This document shows positions 55,701 through 61,755 of a stretch of DNA of 64,000 bases, piece by piece. The position numbers and the translations under genes were made by a program. The notes beneath the pieces were generated by a model. The model made no database searches and was not told where the DNA came from. It saw only the letters and a program-made list of their open reading frames with translations. The stretch is from Hymenolepis diminuta. Taxonomy: Eukaryota > Platyhelminthes > Cestoda > Cyclophyllidea > Hymenolepididae. The number at the start of each line of letters is the position of its first letter. Positions within the stretch are counted from its first letter, which is position 1. The stretch spans positions 1,321,841 to 1,385,840 of the forward strand of contig CAADRB010000002.1 in assembly GCA_900708905.1 (NCBI GenBank), in the 5' to 3' direction.

Positions 55701-56394
55701 TCGCGGATGGACTCCTGAGGCTCAAACCTTCTCACTCACCGAGATGTCACTCCCTCCTGAACAAACTCAAGATATGGCCGTCACTTCTCTGAGCAGTGAA
55801 GTCTTCACTGATCAGTTGGAATCAGGTCAACTAGAGTCGTCTGGCGACCTTGTTGGCGAAAGAGCCCACCAAGCTATGGAATTCTCTATACCAATTACTG
55901 AAGAAGAGGAAGGTGGAGGAGTTACTGGTGCTCAGGCGACAAGCACTCTAGAGCCCTCATCTCCTGAAAATGCGGAACCTGTTGAACAACCTGAAGAACC
56001 TCTTGTTGAAGCCGCTTTGCCAACGCGAGCCGAACCTGAAATCTCCGAACTTACTGAAACACAAACTGTAAGTTACTTAAATAAAATGCAGTAGATTGTC
56101 CGAATTATTTTTTATTATCGATTTTTTCGTGGGGCTTTTCAGCAGGAGCATTCACAGACGTTTGCTGTGACGGATTCTGAGGTTCCTGGACCCAACAATC
56201 AACCACACGCTCAAATGGTATCCCTTGAAGCTGCAACCACAGCTGGAATTGACCTAACAAGTCAAGACGATTTGGAGGAGACGGGTGATTTGACTAGTCC
56301 TCATTCTGAAATACCTGTTAGTGAAGATAATTCACATCCTCATCATCAACCTGATTCTCATCCCCACCCTGGACCCGAAAGTGGTAGTAATTAG
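4684..56394 (+). CDS. ank: Ankyrin, 3' portion (25 exons, 5' truncated by window edge)
   Basis: Membrane-skeleton adaptor. In the family, the repeats bind membrane proteins and the ZU5-UPA module binds beta-spectrin at the plasma membrane. The 25 exons below total 5,085 nt and keep frame throughout, giving 1,694 residues plus a TAG stop. Order by residue of this partial protein: repeats 7-23 (1-561, exactly 17 x 33), divergent repeat 24 (about 562-590), charged linker (to about 803), ZU5-A (from 804, with the DAR triplet at 812-814), ZU5-B (from about 966), UPA (about 1090-1290), death domain (about 1355-1450), acidic tail ending in a His/Pro-rich segment. Order and register match vertebrate ankyrins without gaps in the ZZU module. 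Repeats 1-6 and the start codon are not in the window. I see no giant neuronal-type exon. Two possible internal first exons are listed separately. Assignment to the ankyrin family is certain; exon edges rest on GT/AG sites and phase, not on transcripts. Confidence 0.96.
4783..14445 (+). other. ank: Ankyrin intron, 9.7 kb
   Basis: Mostly AT-rich filler. It contains an 11-C run at 4987-4997, a GC-richer patch at about 6000-6250, and two coding-like ORFs (7473-7628 plus; 10004-10246 minus) described separately. No transposon recognised. Confidence 0.7.
7473..7628 (+). CDS. Possible small intronic ORF (51 aa)
   Basis: ATG in good Kozak context (ACACCATGG) opening 51 codons ([20 protein letters not shown]...) with Gln/Arg/Asn-rich, coding-like composition, unlike the Phe/Ile/Tyr-rich random ORFs around it. 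An AATAAA lies about 50 nt after the TAA stop (near 7680). I do not recognise the product. It could be a small nested gene, a retrocopy fragment or chance. Confidence 0.22.
   Translation: MAQTQWTQIRSQLANLRRFDQMQFKFFSHSENNYRVVLHKTDEFDLALFVF
14446..14643 (+). CDS. ank: Ankyrin exon: repeats 8-9
   Basis: 198 nt, two repeats ([14 protein letters not shown] and [14 protein letters not shown]), between TTTTCAG and GTAAGT, phase 0. It lies 9.7 kb downstream of the repeat 7 exon. Confidence 0.95.
14644..15996 (+). other. ank: Ankyrin intron with a hairpin-rich block
   Basis: Contains the inverted-repeat cluster at 14744-14943, listed separately. The rest is AT-rich with nothing recognised. Confidence 0.6.
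14744..14943. repeat. Cluster of inverted repeats, possible structured RNA or decayed element
   Basis: Four stems in 200 bp of GC-richer sequence: an imperfect hairpin at 14744-14778 (GGCAC-GGAA-GTGCC with flanking GTAG/CTAC); GTAGTC/GACTAC at 14851-14876; CGATCACACC (14835-14844) with GGTGTGTCG (14895-14903), one bulge, enclosing the previous stem; and a perfect 9-bp ACGTCTGTT/AACAGACGT at 14920-14943. No known RNA family recognised. Confidence 0.4.
15997..16194 (+). CDS. ank: Ankyrin exon: repeats 10-11
   Basis: 198 nt, two repeats ([17 protein letters not shown] and [13 protein letters not shown]), between TTTTTAG and GTAAGT, phase 0. The MAAQGDH and HVAAHCG signatures are diagnostic of canonical ankyrins rather than generic repeat proteins. 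Confidence 0.95.
16195..16996 (+). other. ank: Ankyrin intron, 802 nt
   Basis: AT-rich; nothing recognised besides splice sites. Confidence 0.7.
16997..17095 (+). CDS. ank: Ankyrin exon: repeat 12
   Basis: 99 nt, one repeat ([20 protein letters not shown]), nearly identical to vertebrate repeat 12. It ends at GTAGGA and is followed by a 36-nt intron. Confidence 0.94.
17132..17329 (+). CDS. ank: Ankyrin exon: repeats 13-14
   Basis: 198 nt, two repeats ([14 protein letters not shown] and [13 protein letters not shown]). The acceptor is TTCTTAG and the donor GTATGT, phase 0. Confidence 0.95.
17406..17603 (+). CDS. ank: Ankyrin exon: repeats 15-16
   Basis: 198 nt, two repeats ([14 protein letters not shown] and [14 protein letters not shown]). 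The acceptor is TTTATAG and the donor GTAGTT, phase 0. Confidence 0.94.
17679..17852 (+). CDS. ank: Ankyrin exon: repeat 17 and most of 18
   Basis: 174 nt, 58 residues ([14 protein letters not shown], then [14 protein letters not shown]). Unlike the exons before it, the intron falls inside repeat 18, still in phase 0, after LLEKG. Confidence 0.94.
17944..18165 (+). CDS. ank: Ankyrin exon: end of repeat 18, repeats 19-20
   Basis: 222 nt, 74 residues. It finishes repeat 18 (ASTKQQTK) and encodes [14 protein letters not shown] and [14 protein letters not shown]. The donor is GTATGT, phase 0. With the previous exon it makes exactly four 33-residue repeats. Confidence 0.95.
18236..18376 (+). CDS. 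ank: Ankyrin exon: repeat 21 and start of 22
   Basis: 141 nt, 47 residues ([14 protein letters not shown], then [14 protein letters not shown]). It is split inside repeat 22 at CAG|GTGTGG, phase 0. Confidence 0.94.
18461..18616 (+). CDS. ank: Ankyrin exon: end of repeat 22, repeat 23
   Basis: 156 nt, 52 residues ([18 protein letters not shown], then [13 protein letters not shown]). The acceptor is ATTTCAG and the donor GTAAGT. It completes the 17 full repeats present here; the stacked exons 16997-18616 hold twelve of them. Confidence 0.95.
18617..23740 (+). other. ank: Ankyrin intron, 5.1 kb
   Basis: AT-rich; contains a short (TA)n run at 20199-20221 and a purine-rich patch at about 22260-22560. 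No exon or transposon recognised. Confidence 0.7.
20199..20221. repeat. (TA)n microsatellite
   Basis: About eleven uninterrupted TA dinucleotides. Confidence 0.95.
23741..24011 (+). CDS. ank: Ankyrin exon: repeat 24 (capping) and linker start
   Basis: 271 nt, phase 0 in and phase 1 out, between TTCAATAG and GTATGT. It opens with a divergent last repeat ([20 protein letters not shown]) aligning to the NGNTALGIARRLGYISVVD cap of vertebrates, then a Glu/Lys/Arg-rich linker ending DTEDDQ. It lies 5.1 kb after repeat 23. Confidence 0.9.
24012..26944 (+). other. ank: Ankyrin intron, 2.9 kb
   Basis: AT-rich. A less AT-rich stretch at 25417-25632 has an open frame of 71 codons, but I recognise no family and no splice logic in it. 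Confidence 0.65.
26945..27142 (+). CDS. ank: Ankyrin exon: linker
   Basis: 198 nt, phase 1 on both sides, between TTTCAG and GTAAGT. The product is hydrophilic ([16 protein letters not shown] ... SDKHSVVSG), Ser/Arg/Glu-rich and probably disordered. It joins the neighbours in frame. Being 198 nt and phase-symmetric, it could be skipped without changing frame. Confidence 0.88.
30499..30545 (+). promoter_or_regulatory. Candidate internal promoter: three CCAAT boxes (A)
   Basis: ATTGG at about 30502, ATTGG at about 30523 and CCAAT at about 30543 lie within 45 bp inside the 10.7-kb intron, in sequence less AT-rich than its surroundings. They precede the candidate first exon at 30608. CCAAT boxes are NF-Y sites in animal promoters. 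No convincing TATA box is visible. Function is inference. Confidence 0.4.
30608..30689 (+). CDS. ank: Candidate alternative first coding exon A of ankyrin
   Basis: An ATG ORF ([18 protein letters not shown]...) rich in Ser, Pro and Lys starts at 30608. An in-frame TAG sits three codons upstream (30599-30601), and a short uORF starts at 30589. It reads to a GTGAGT donor at 30690 and ends in phase 1. The next ankyrin exon (37863) needs phase 1, and the junction codon becomes Ser before EDSIDEG. The product would lack all ankyrin repeats and keep part of the linker plus ZU5-ZU5-UPA and the death domain. The donor lacks the usual G at -1. Unspliced, the frame stops within about 8 codons. Only transcript data can confirm it. 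Confidence 0.42.
34830..34936 (+). repeat. Dispersed repeat copy B
   Basis: Shares a GAAAGAAGAAGGGAGATCGA-like core and a following GTCCTC..TTTGAATTTC block with 50145-50250. Confidence 0.38.
37863..37966 (+). CDS. ank: Ankyrin exon: linker
   Basis: 104 nt, phase 1 in and phase 0 out ([14 protein letters not shown] ... FINGDGIK), between TTCTAG and a weak GTTAGC donor. It is needed to restore frame between 27142 and 39530. Confidence 0.85.
37967..39529 (+). other. ank: Ankyrin intron, 1.6 kb
   Basis: AT-rich; nothing recognised. Confidence 0.65.
39530..39684 (+). CDS. ank: Ankyrin exon: linker up to ZU5-A
   Basis: 155 nt, phase 0 in and phase 2 out, between CTTTTCAG and GTGAGT. It ends with CRKPITSG, directly before the FLVSF start of ZU5-A, as SPIHSG precedes it in vertebrates. 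Confidence 0.9.
40408..40476 (+). promoter_or_regulatory. Candidate internal promoter: three CCAAT boxes (B)
   Basis: CCAAT at 40408-40412, ATTGG at 40437-40441 and ATTGG at 40472-40476 lie in a GC-richer patch 80-145 bp upstream of the ATG at 40553. Each has the extended form CCAATCA or GATTGGCT, typical of NF-Y sites. The arrangement repeats that seen at 30499-30545. Confidence 0.48.
40553..40653 (+). CDS. ank: Candidate alternative first coding exon B of ankyrin
   Basis: An ATG in excellent Kozak context (AGCCATGG) opens a highly charged ORF ([15 protein letters not shown]...EKEEKKR...) of 33 full codons, with an in-frame TAA upstream at 40517-40519. It ends at GATAG|GTAGGC in phase 2. 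The next ankyrin exon (44421) starts with exactly the one base needed, so the junction codon is Ser followed by [12 protein letters not shown]. The predicted protein would start directly at ZU5-A and lack repeats and linker. Unspliced, the frame hits a stop at the donor itself. The composition is unlike random intron ORFs here, which are rich in Phe, Leu, Ile and Tyr. Strong candidate, unproven. Confidence 0.55.
44242..44316 (+). pseudogene. tRNA-Lys(CTT)-like pseudogene or SINE head
   Basis: 75 nt resembling eukaryotic tRNA-Lys-CTT: acceptor GCCTGTT pairs with AGCAGGC, the A-box is TAGCTCAGTCGG, and the anticodon loop is CTCTTAA. The anticodon stem has mismatches, the T-arm cannot fold normally (GCGGATTCAAATCCAC), and about three extra bases precede the acceptor 3' strand. 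So it is probably not a working tRNA. It could be a processed pseudogene or the head of a tRNA-derived SINE. Confidence 0.65.
44421..44606 (+). CDS. ank: Ankyrin exon: ZU5-A, first part
   Basis: 186 nt, phase 2 in and out. It encodes [18 protein letters not shown] and [16 protein letters not shown]. The DAR triplet (44443-44451) is the motif whose replacement in vertebrate ankyrins abolishes spectrin binding, so spectrin binding is probably kept. Confidence 0.95.
44607..45442 (+). other. ank: Ankyrin intron, 836 nt
   Basis: Contains scattered CCAAT/ATTGG motifs (about 44989, 45037, 45203) but no first-exon candidate with a good donor. Confidence 0.6.
45443..45633 (+). CDS. ank: Ankyrin exon: ZU5-A, second part
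   Basis: 191 nt, phase 2 in and 1 out, between CCCTTCAG and GTGGGT. It encodes [20 protein letters not shown] and [17 protein letters not shown], close to the vertebrate REL[IV]VLRSENGETWKEH block. Confidence 0.94.
45920..46745 (+). repeat. Diverged tandem duplication, unit 1
   Basis: Matches 47025-47805 in the same order and orientation: AAAAAGTG (45923 vs 47027), TCTAGAG (46034 vs 47145), ACCGTCTCA followed by TTGTTGTGT (46602/46621 vs 47662/47681). Spacing is 1,060-1,111 bp. Edges are approximate. Confidence 0.55.
47025..47805 (+). repeat. Diverged tandem duplication, unit 2
   Basis: Second copy of the unit at 45920-46745. The 116-codon ORF at 47455-47805 lies within it, is not conserved in unit 1, and is not treated as a gene. 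Confidence 0.55.
48695..48909 (+). CDS. ank: Ankyrin exon: ZU5-A end to ZU5-B start
   Basis: 215 nt, phase 1 in and 0 out, with an ATTGTAG acceptor and a weak GTTAGT donor. It carries [25 protein letters not shown] and [15 protein letters not shown]. The last two open the second ZU5 domain. Confidence 0.95.
50145..50250 (+). repeat. Dispersed repeat copy C
   Basis: Links copies A and B: GGACAGTCCAATAAGG matches copy A, and AAAGTCCTCCTTCACTTGAA matches copy B. Confidence 0.4.
51224..51250. repeat. Strong 10-bp hairpin
   Basis: TCAACGGGTG and CATCCGTTGA pair over 10 bp (one G-T wobble) around a 7-nt loop. A box-A-like TGGTGTAATGG lies just upstream and a weak box-B-like GGTCAAAACT about 50 nt downstream, so a decayed tRNA-derived element is possible. 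Confidence 0.4.
51870..52198 (+). CDS. ank: Ankyrin exon: ZU5-B to UPA
   Basis: 329 nt, phase 0 in and 2 out. It carries [40 protein letters not shown] and [11 protein letters not shown], all near-identical to vertebrate ankyrins. A His/Ser/Thr-rich insert (KRHHHGG) replaces the vertebrate loop before LRLLCS. Confidence 0.96.
52279..52453 (+). CDS. ank: Ankyrin exon: UPA, first part
   Basis: 175 nt, phase 2 in and 0 out. It encodes [35 protein letters not shown] and [11 protein letters not shown]. The last motif is diagnostic of ankyrins. Confidence 0.96.
52454..53197 (+). other. ank: Ankyrin intron, 744 nt
   Basis: AT-rich; nothing recognised. Confidence 0.7.
53198..53470 (+). CDS. ank: Ankyrin exon: UPA, second part
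   Basis: 273 nt, 91 residues, phase 0, with GCTTTAG and GTGCGT sites. It encodes [30 protein letters not shown] and [16 protein letters not shown], matching the UPA core. Confidence 0.95.
53536..53809 (+). CDS. ank: Ankyrin exon: UPA end and spacer
   Basis: 274 nt, phase 0 in and 1 out. [13 protein letters not shown] aligns to the last UPA strand (CNLNITLP in vertebrates). A Ser/Ala/Gly-rich spacer follows and ends VVPPPEWAA. The spacer is poorly conserved. Confidence 0.9.
53810..54308 (+). other. ank: Ankyrin intron, 499 nt
   Basis: No feature beyond splice sites. An alternative TTTAG acceptor about 24 nt upstream of the chosen one would break the death-domain frame. Confidence 0.65.
54309..54590 (+). 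CDS. ank: Ankyrin exon: death domain, main part
   Basis: 282 nt, phase 1 on both sides. I chose the TACTTAG acceptor at 54308 over the TTTAG about 24 nt upstream because only it continues the frame into [17 protein letters not shown]. The helix pattern [18 protein letters not shown] and the later [20 protein letters not shown] fit an ankyrin death domain, with a longer middle loop than in vertebrates. Confidence 0.88.
54663..54766 (+). CDS. ank: Ankyrin exon: death domain end
   Basis: 104 nt, phase 1 in and 0 out, after a 72-nt intron, between GTCCTAG and GTGAGT. It encodes [20 protein letters not shown], the last death-domain helices, then the start of the acidic tail. Confidence 0.9.
54767..55674 (+). 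other. ank: Ankyrin intron, 908 nt
   Basis: AT-rich; nothing recognised. Confidence 0.7.
55675..56067 (+). CDS. ank: Ankyrin exon: acidic C-terminal tail
   Basis: 393 nt, 131 residues, phase 0, between TTCCTTAG and GTAAGT. It is rich in Glu, Pro, Ser and Thr, and no domain is visible. In the family the C-terminal tail is a variable regulatory region. Confidence 0.9.
56143..56394 (+). CDS. ank: Ankyrin last exon and stop
   Basis: 252 nt counting from the first acceptor, ending at TAG 56392-56394. The tail is acidic and ends His/Pro-rich ([18 protein letters not shown]). The acceptor is a CAGCAG tandem (56140-56145), so the exon may start at 56143 or 56146, adding or dropping one Gln. Confidence 0.9.
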   Translation, partial: QEHSQTFAVTDSEVPGPNNQPHAQMVSLEAATTAGIDLTSQDDLEETGDLTSPHSEIPVSEDNSHPHHQPDSHPHPGPESGSN

Positions 56395-57050
56395 ATACAA
56401 CACATTTTTCTGATGTTGTGCATTTTCCTCCGATTTTCTCTCTCACCCACCCCACTTAGTACTATCTTTTGTTGTGTGATGATATATTGTTGTTACAAAT
56501 GCTACTGTCCTTGAATTTTCGCGGTTAATTTAAGATTCGAAATATCCATAATACACGCACGCGCGCCATTGGATACAATGATTTCTTTTCTCCCACCTTC
56601 CCTGAATCCACCAAGTTAGTTGATTTTTCCTCCTTAAAACTATCTTAATCTCCCTCTCTAAATGCAATTGACGTCGTGCGACAATCATCACTTCTCTTTC
56701 TTGTTCCTTTGTCTTCTGCGAATTGGTTCGCGTTAAGTCACCTATCCGGAAGTAAATATGAATGAATCACTGCTTATTTATTTTGCCTATTTTGGTCCCT
56801 AGAAAAGATTTTGGAATATAGTTAAATTATCCAACTAAGTCACTACCCAATAGATAAAGTTCACCATGAGGGAGAATTGTGTAGCGACTTTCCACACCGG
56901 TTTCTTAGGATGTCTAAAGCCAATCCCAGTACCTCCTAGCTGTCTGTTCAAAAATTATCTCTGTATGAAACTGCATACGCTTATTTAACGGGTGTACTCG
57001 TTAGACCGGGTCAGGAAAGATTATTTAATCATTTTTGTAGGCAGCAATAG
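56395..57050 (+). other. ank: Ankyrin 3' UTR and downstream spacer
   Basis: Pyrimidine-rich sequence after the stop. I find no AATAAA or ATTAAA in it. AATACA near 56550 and AATATA near 56814 are possible variant poly(A) signals, so the transcript end is not defined. Confidence 0.5.
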
Positions 57051-57480
57051 TAGAGTAAACGGGGAATACCTAGGATATATATTGGGTTCTGTCCATTGGA
57101 GGCGATAAGAAACGGCTGTGTTACGTATCTGCTGCAGGATCAAAAATGGGGTCACCGGCTATGAGAGAACATCAGAACCACTGGAAGTAAGATGTAAGAT
57201 TAAAACCCTGTTGGCACGGTAGCTAATGTTCCCATCTGCAGAGTCAGATGTAACGGTTTCGATGCCCATCGGTTCACGGCTAGCAGGCAGAATAACGAAC
57301 ACGGGGAAAAGTGACAGGTGAAACGAGGCATGCGGGTAGATGCCGGACCAAAACGAGAAAGACGGGAACTTCACAGGCTGGCGACCCCTAGTTTACTTAA
57401 CCTAATTGCTGCCTACTATGACACTACATCCTTGACTATTTTAGATTGATTATGACTGTGCTATCTAAAATTTTTGATGA

Positions 57481-58208
57481 GTGTGGTTCTCCTCGGAGAG
57501 CAATGACCTAAAGCTGGGTCTGTGGAATATCCGATCTTGTGCTAATGGCATGAAGTTCAAGGACTTCCATCGTCAGCTGGTGGAAAGCCGTTTCCACTTA
57601 GCTATGGCCAAACTGAATGTTCAGACTGTGAGAATGGGAAAGACAACTACTACTGCCTGCTCGATAGAGTATACAAAGAAAGGAAAGCATCATGTCGTAG
57701 AGTCATTGTCATACGTGACTTTAATTGTCGTATTGGCGTCGATGCACGTACCATGTATGAAGGTGTGGTCGGCCCATCGACGGACCAGAGCCCAAAAACG
57801 TCAATAAATGGCCAGGGGGCAGCTAGTTTCTGCGCGAATAATGGTCTGAAGATGCTCAACACCTACTATGAGAAGAAAAAGGCGTTGAGGTCGACGTGGC
57901 AACACCCTCACGGCGCGAAAGCTATGATGGACCTAGTAATAGGTTCTAGATCACCTTCCTTTGAATACACGGACATCAGAGTCACTCGAAAAGCTGAAGC
58001 TAATTCAGACTACTATCTGGTTGTCACGACTCTGAGAGTGAAGGCGTGCACCAGGCGTACTATCTTCCGCCCTAACAGACGGTTGCAAGTCTGGCAACTC
58101 AGTAGTGATGTAGACCTCATTGCCAAGCGCAAGGAGCATTGTAAAGTATTATTGAGGACTCACTCCCGAGTGATAACCGCCAATGTACGCCCGACTATCA
58201 TGAGGTAG
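57481..58208 (+). pseudogene. LINE endonuclease remnant
   Basis: GLWNIRSCANG near 57515 keeps the WN start of APE endonucleases. After a frameshift, RDFNCRIGVDARTMYEGVVG (57712 on) matches the GDFNARIG block, followed by ASFCANNGLKMLNTYY, STWQHPHG, DLVIGSR and SDYYLVV. In active enzymes the last is SDHxLV, so the catalytic His is Tyr here. The domain is shorter than usual between the first and second blocks. Confidence 0.78.
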
Positions 58209-58613
58209 TGAAGATAATGGGGAATACAGCAGCAACTGCCTGCCGGAGCCACAAGAAAGCAGAGGAGAGAAAAAAAGAAGTGGCATGAAAATGTCGGGTC
58301 TATTCTCCAATCCGGACTGCAAAAGAAGGTACGCCTAAGGATAAAGTGGCTGAAGATGCAGAAAGCTGAGGCCTATCGAAGGCAGCGAAATGATATGGTC
58401 CGACAGATACGATCTGCCAAGCAGAAATATCTGGAAGACCAAATAGAGAAATTCCCATCTCAAATGGCCGCAAACGAAACAAAAAGGCGTTTGTGGTGTT
58501 AAAGAATGTGCTGAGGTCTACCTCGAGAAAGTGGGCTGATACTGCAGCTCCCGGACCTTCCATATCTCCAAAAGACTTAGAGACACTACTCCGCTCTCTT
58601 TAAGCGCAGGGGG

Positions 58614-58913
58614 GTGAAAGTGGAATTACACAACTTCTCTGACCTCAAGCAGGGTAGCGACCTAACCATAAACGAGCTTTTTAAAACAAAAGCTAAGCTA
58701 AAAACAAGGAAGAGTCCGGGCCCAAATGGTCAGGGCTCAGGACTGTTGAAGTGGGGAGGATCGCTGCTTGACTGTCATATGTTGGATATGCTTAACTCAT
58801 ATTGGAACGGCAGCACAAAGATTCCCAGAGAAATGGTTGACGCTGAGATCGTGTCAAAATACAAGAGAAGGGGCTCTACGGGAGGGGCCAACACGGGCTT
58901 CTGCAACGTTTAG
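58614..58913 (+). pseudogene. LINE reverse transcriptase remnant, N-terminal motifs only
   Basis: KLKTRKSPGPNGQGSGLLKW aligns to the K.GKAPGPDGI..ELLK motif of LINE RTs. It is followed by LNSYWNGSTKIPREMVDAEI and SKYKRRGS (W..IP..W.DA.IV.I.K.G). The frame stops just where the NYR and catalytic motifs should begin. Confidence 0.8.
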
Positions 58914-58944
58914 ATACAGTACTAGCAAGGTTCCATATGGGAAT

Positions 58945-59529
58945 GATAACTGAAAAGACCCAGTTGATGTGCTTGGGAGAAGAACCAAAGCGAAAGTTAC
59001 TTCAATTTGGAAAAGTATTGAGCGAGTCCTGGACTCCCCAATCAACACGTTAGGCGATGCCACAGAAGCCATCTCTGGAGGTATAGCTAACGGGCGCAGA
59101 CAGCTGATGAAAATCGGCCCAATTCTGCACGGTTCGGTTCCAGCAGTGCAGACCAAGGCACGTCTAGTAGAAATTTTTGTAAGTCCAGCTATTTACTATT
59201 GGCTTTCCACCATAGTCCTCAGAATCAGGGATAATCGGATCTTAGCCTTGCTCAATACTGCCCGAAGAGTGATTTTTGGCCTCAACTCCAGGAGGATACT
59301 CAAGGCAAAGGGGCCGGTAAAGAGAGTTCTCCCAAAATGCCCATCTGCTATAATACAGCGAAGGCGTCTGAGCCTATGGATTGGGCTGAGCAGACAAAAA
59401 CAAGGATTTATAAAGAGAACAAGCGTTCAAAAAGAGGGCGCACACAAAGTGCTGAAACCGTCAGCTTCAAGCGGACATGAAATAGCTCTTCTCAGGAGAT
59501 GCCAAAGGCTGGCTTGCCAATCCTTGTAG
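58945..59529 (+). pseudogene. LINE reverse transcriptase remnant, post-catalytic part
   Basis: Begins near EKTQLMCLGE, the segment normally just after the YADD motif, then shifts frame into NGRRQLMKIGPILHGSV, QTKARLVEIFVSPAIYYW and NTARRVIFGLNSRR, resembling the thumb and C-terminal region of LINE polyproteins. The join at about 58920 marks an internal deletion of the catalytic palm. Confidence 0.65.
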
Positions 59530-59589
59530 TGAAATCTCTGAGAATGACCAGCATAAGCCCAGTTTAGTCGGCAGTAGACCTCAGACAAT

Positions 59590-59810
59590 GAAGTGTTCCA
59601 ATCCGAATTGTTCTAGGTGGTTTACCAGACATGCTGAGATGCTGACCCACGTAGGGCAAGACCGTGGAGCCGTAGCTAGACTAGAAAGAGCGAAACTAAG
59701 CTGCCCAGTTACCGATTGCAATAAGCAGTACAAGGCGAGGGTTGGTTGAATAAACACCACCAATCTTGTCACAAATTGGACAAATACTGCGAATGGAAGA
59801 CGGGAGCGGC
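59590..59810 (+). pseudogene. LINE C-terminal C2H2 zinc fingers, broken
   Basis: First finger CSNPNCSRWFTRHAEMLTHV (C-x4-C ... H-x5-H). The second starts CPVTDCNKQYKAR and, after a single-base frame slip, continues with a NKHHQSCH block, giving a C-x4-C ... H ... H pattern. C2H2 fingers at the end of a LINE polyprotein presumably bound nucleic acid. Confidence 0.62.
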
Positions 59811-60259
59811 CTAGTCGAGCTACGACACCGATGCCGCACACGGGAAGAGGTAAGATATTCGGCACTTTCCTGGTTGTTCGAATTCTTTAGGTTCCGAAAA
59901 GAGCATCAGGAACCACGGGTATGAGAAACACAACTGGTCAGTTGCTAGGAATGCACCAGTTAGTGAAGGCCGAAAGAAGAGAACCGCTAAATCGACAAGG
60001 ACTTGAAGTAACAGCTGCCCTACCAACCAATCACCCATCCTCCAGGGAAAAATCAGGAGCCAGTACTGAGATGTTCCACCTCTACTCCACAAGTTTTTCC
60101 TCTTACATAAGCCTTAACCCCTCCACTTACATTAGGCCACATAAGGCCAATAACCCAAACCCAAATTCTATACCTTTTAAGAAACCAATATTTTTCATCC
60201 TTTATAAAATCTCAACATCTCAAACGCCCATCCCTGTAGTATCAACCTAAGATAAGCCC

Positions 60260-61755
60260 CTGGGCTTGACCGATATGTCAGGCCTAGGTAACAAGTTTGA
60301 CTCACCGGAGGTTTACTAGAGTTAAAAAATCAAGAAACCAAAAGGGGGGGGAGGGTTGTTGTCTGTCTACCCAAATATTTAACTGACAATGACTTGGGCA
60401 TGGCGACATAGACCTAGCAAAATCTTAGTCGATTGATAATCAACTATCAGAAATTTTGAGACGCGTCCGTGTCTGTAGACACAAATGTAGGGTTAGCAGC
60501 CACCAACCATGACTAATTCATGAAAGTCAATTTGAATTAGTCTCGATCATCAACAAAGAGAACTGAGTCTGGAATACTTTAGGTAGCTGAACAAGAGAAA
60601 ATTGAGACAGCATGCAGTAATAATAAACAGTCTGGGAACTGCCGGATAACCCGATGCAGCTGCTCATTTAAGGGTTGTCATGTCTAGAAAAGAACGGGAG
60701 AAGTCACCAGTCGTGCCTGTATGATTACGTACATCTATAACGACTACCATAAAAAGGGTTGGGATGTCTGGCTAAGAAGAATGAAATATGAGTTTTTCGT
60801 GATCTAATTAGCTAACTTGCTGATATTGATTTGAAGTAATCACAATACCGCTCAATAAACCGCATAATTTTTATATCCCAAACCGAAGTTGGGGAGAACA
60901 ATGAGGAGCTAGGTTCTAATTAACTGAGGTCGGGTAAAAACGGAAGAACTAGGCTGTTTTATTTATGGTTTCCTTCTCCTATGGTTTAAGTAAATCTCCC
61001 TATCCAATCACGAAAATCCACCTAAAAACAATGAATACACAGGAACTAGTTAATCTGAGAACAAGGGTTAAATTTCTATGATAACTAACAAATCACTATT
61101 AGTGAGATGGGGGCCAGATTGGTACACCTATATTAACACTCAACAAGATGAAAATGAAGCAGGATTGTGATGGGCAAACTACATTGGAACAAAAAACAGT
61201 TATGAAAGAAGCTAAGGCAGGAGAGTAAGTGGATCGATCATTAAGAGTCGTCCCTATATGACAGTCCATCAAGGTTTAAGGACACTGTAGAATTGCATGC
61301 GCAAGCTGACAAAAATGTCCGCGTTGTCAAATGACTTTTTGGTCACTCATCAATCGAATGAAGAACACAACAATCAGACCCGCCTAGCTTACCGAAGGTT
61401 AGCTTCTTCTTACAACACATTTCAGTTCGCGCTACGCTGACGCTCCCCCAATTTCTTCGGAGCAGCCCAGTACATCCCGCTGGCCATTTAATTTCAATAG
61501 CTATCCCTGAGCCTAACCTGGTCGTAGTTGCACTTGAAGCCCTAAGCGCCACTTTGATATGCATCTAAACTAACGATCAATTTAGTGGAATATCTCAGCG
61601 GATTATTCAAGTGAAATAGACCACATTCTGCAAGTACCCAGGACACAAATAAGACATACTGAAGTTAAGAGATAATTTATTGATATTTAACACATCTTAC
61701 GGAAATTTGTTCATCAATATATGTGATTCTACAAAAAGACGTTTGAGTGAGTATT
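60260..61755. other. Non-coding region after the LINE
   Basis: Contains an 8-G run at 60344-60351 and a less AT-rich stretch at 61343-61564 with an open minus frame I do not recognise. No gene supported. Confidence 0.55.

Larger units (their letters stand above)
57060..60250 (+). mobile_element. Decayed non-LTR retrotransposon (LINE)
   Basis: Less AT-rich than the introns. Pieces in several frames follow LINE order: APE-type endonuclease (57481-58208), N-terminal RT motifs (58614-58913), the region after the RT catalytic site (58945-59529), then C2H2 fingers (59590-59810). The RT palm with the YADD/FADD site is absent. Frameshifts and stops occur throughout. Style is closest to RTE-like LINEs, as an inference. 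Ends are approximate; I found no target-site duplication or poly(A) tail. Confidence 0.78.

Noticed and set aside
58300..59156. Several minus-strand open frames over the LINE
   Set aside because: They are antisense shadows of the plus-strand endonuclease and RT remnants.
61343..61564. 73-codon minus-strand frame in a less AT-rich stretch
   Set aside because: I could not match it to any family; composition alone does not support a gene.
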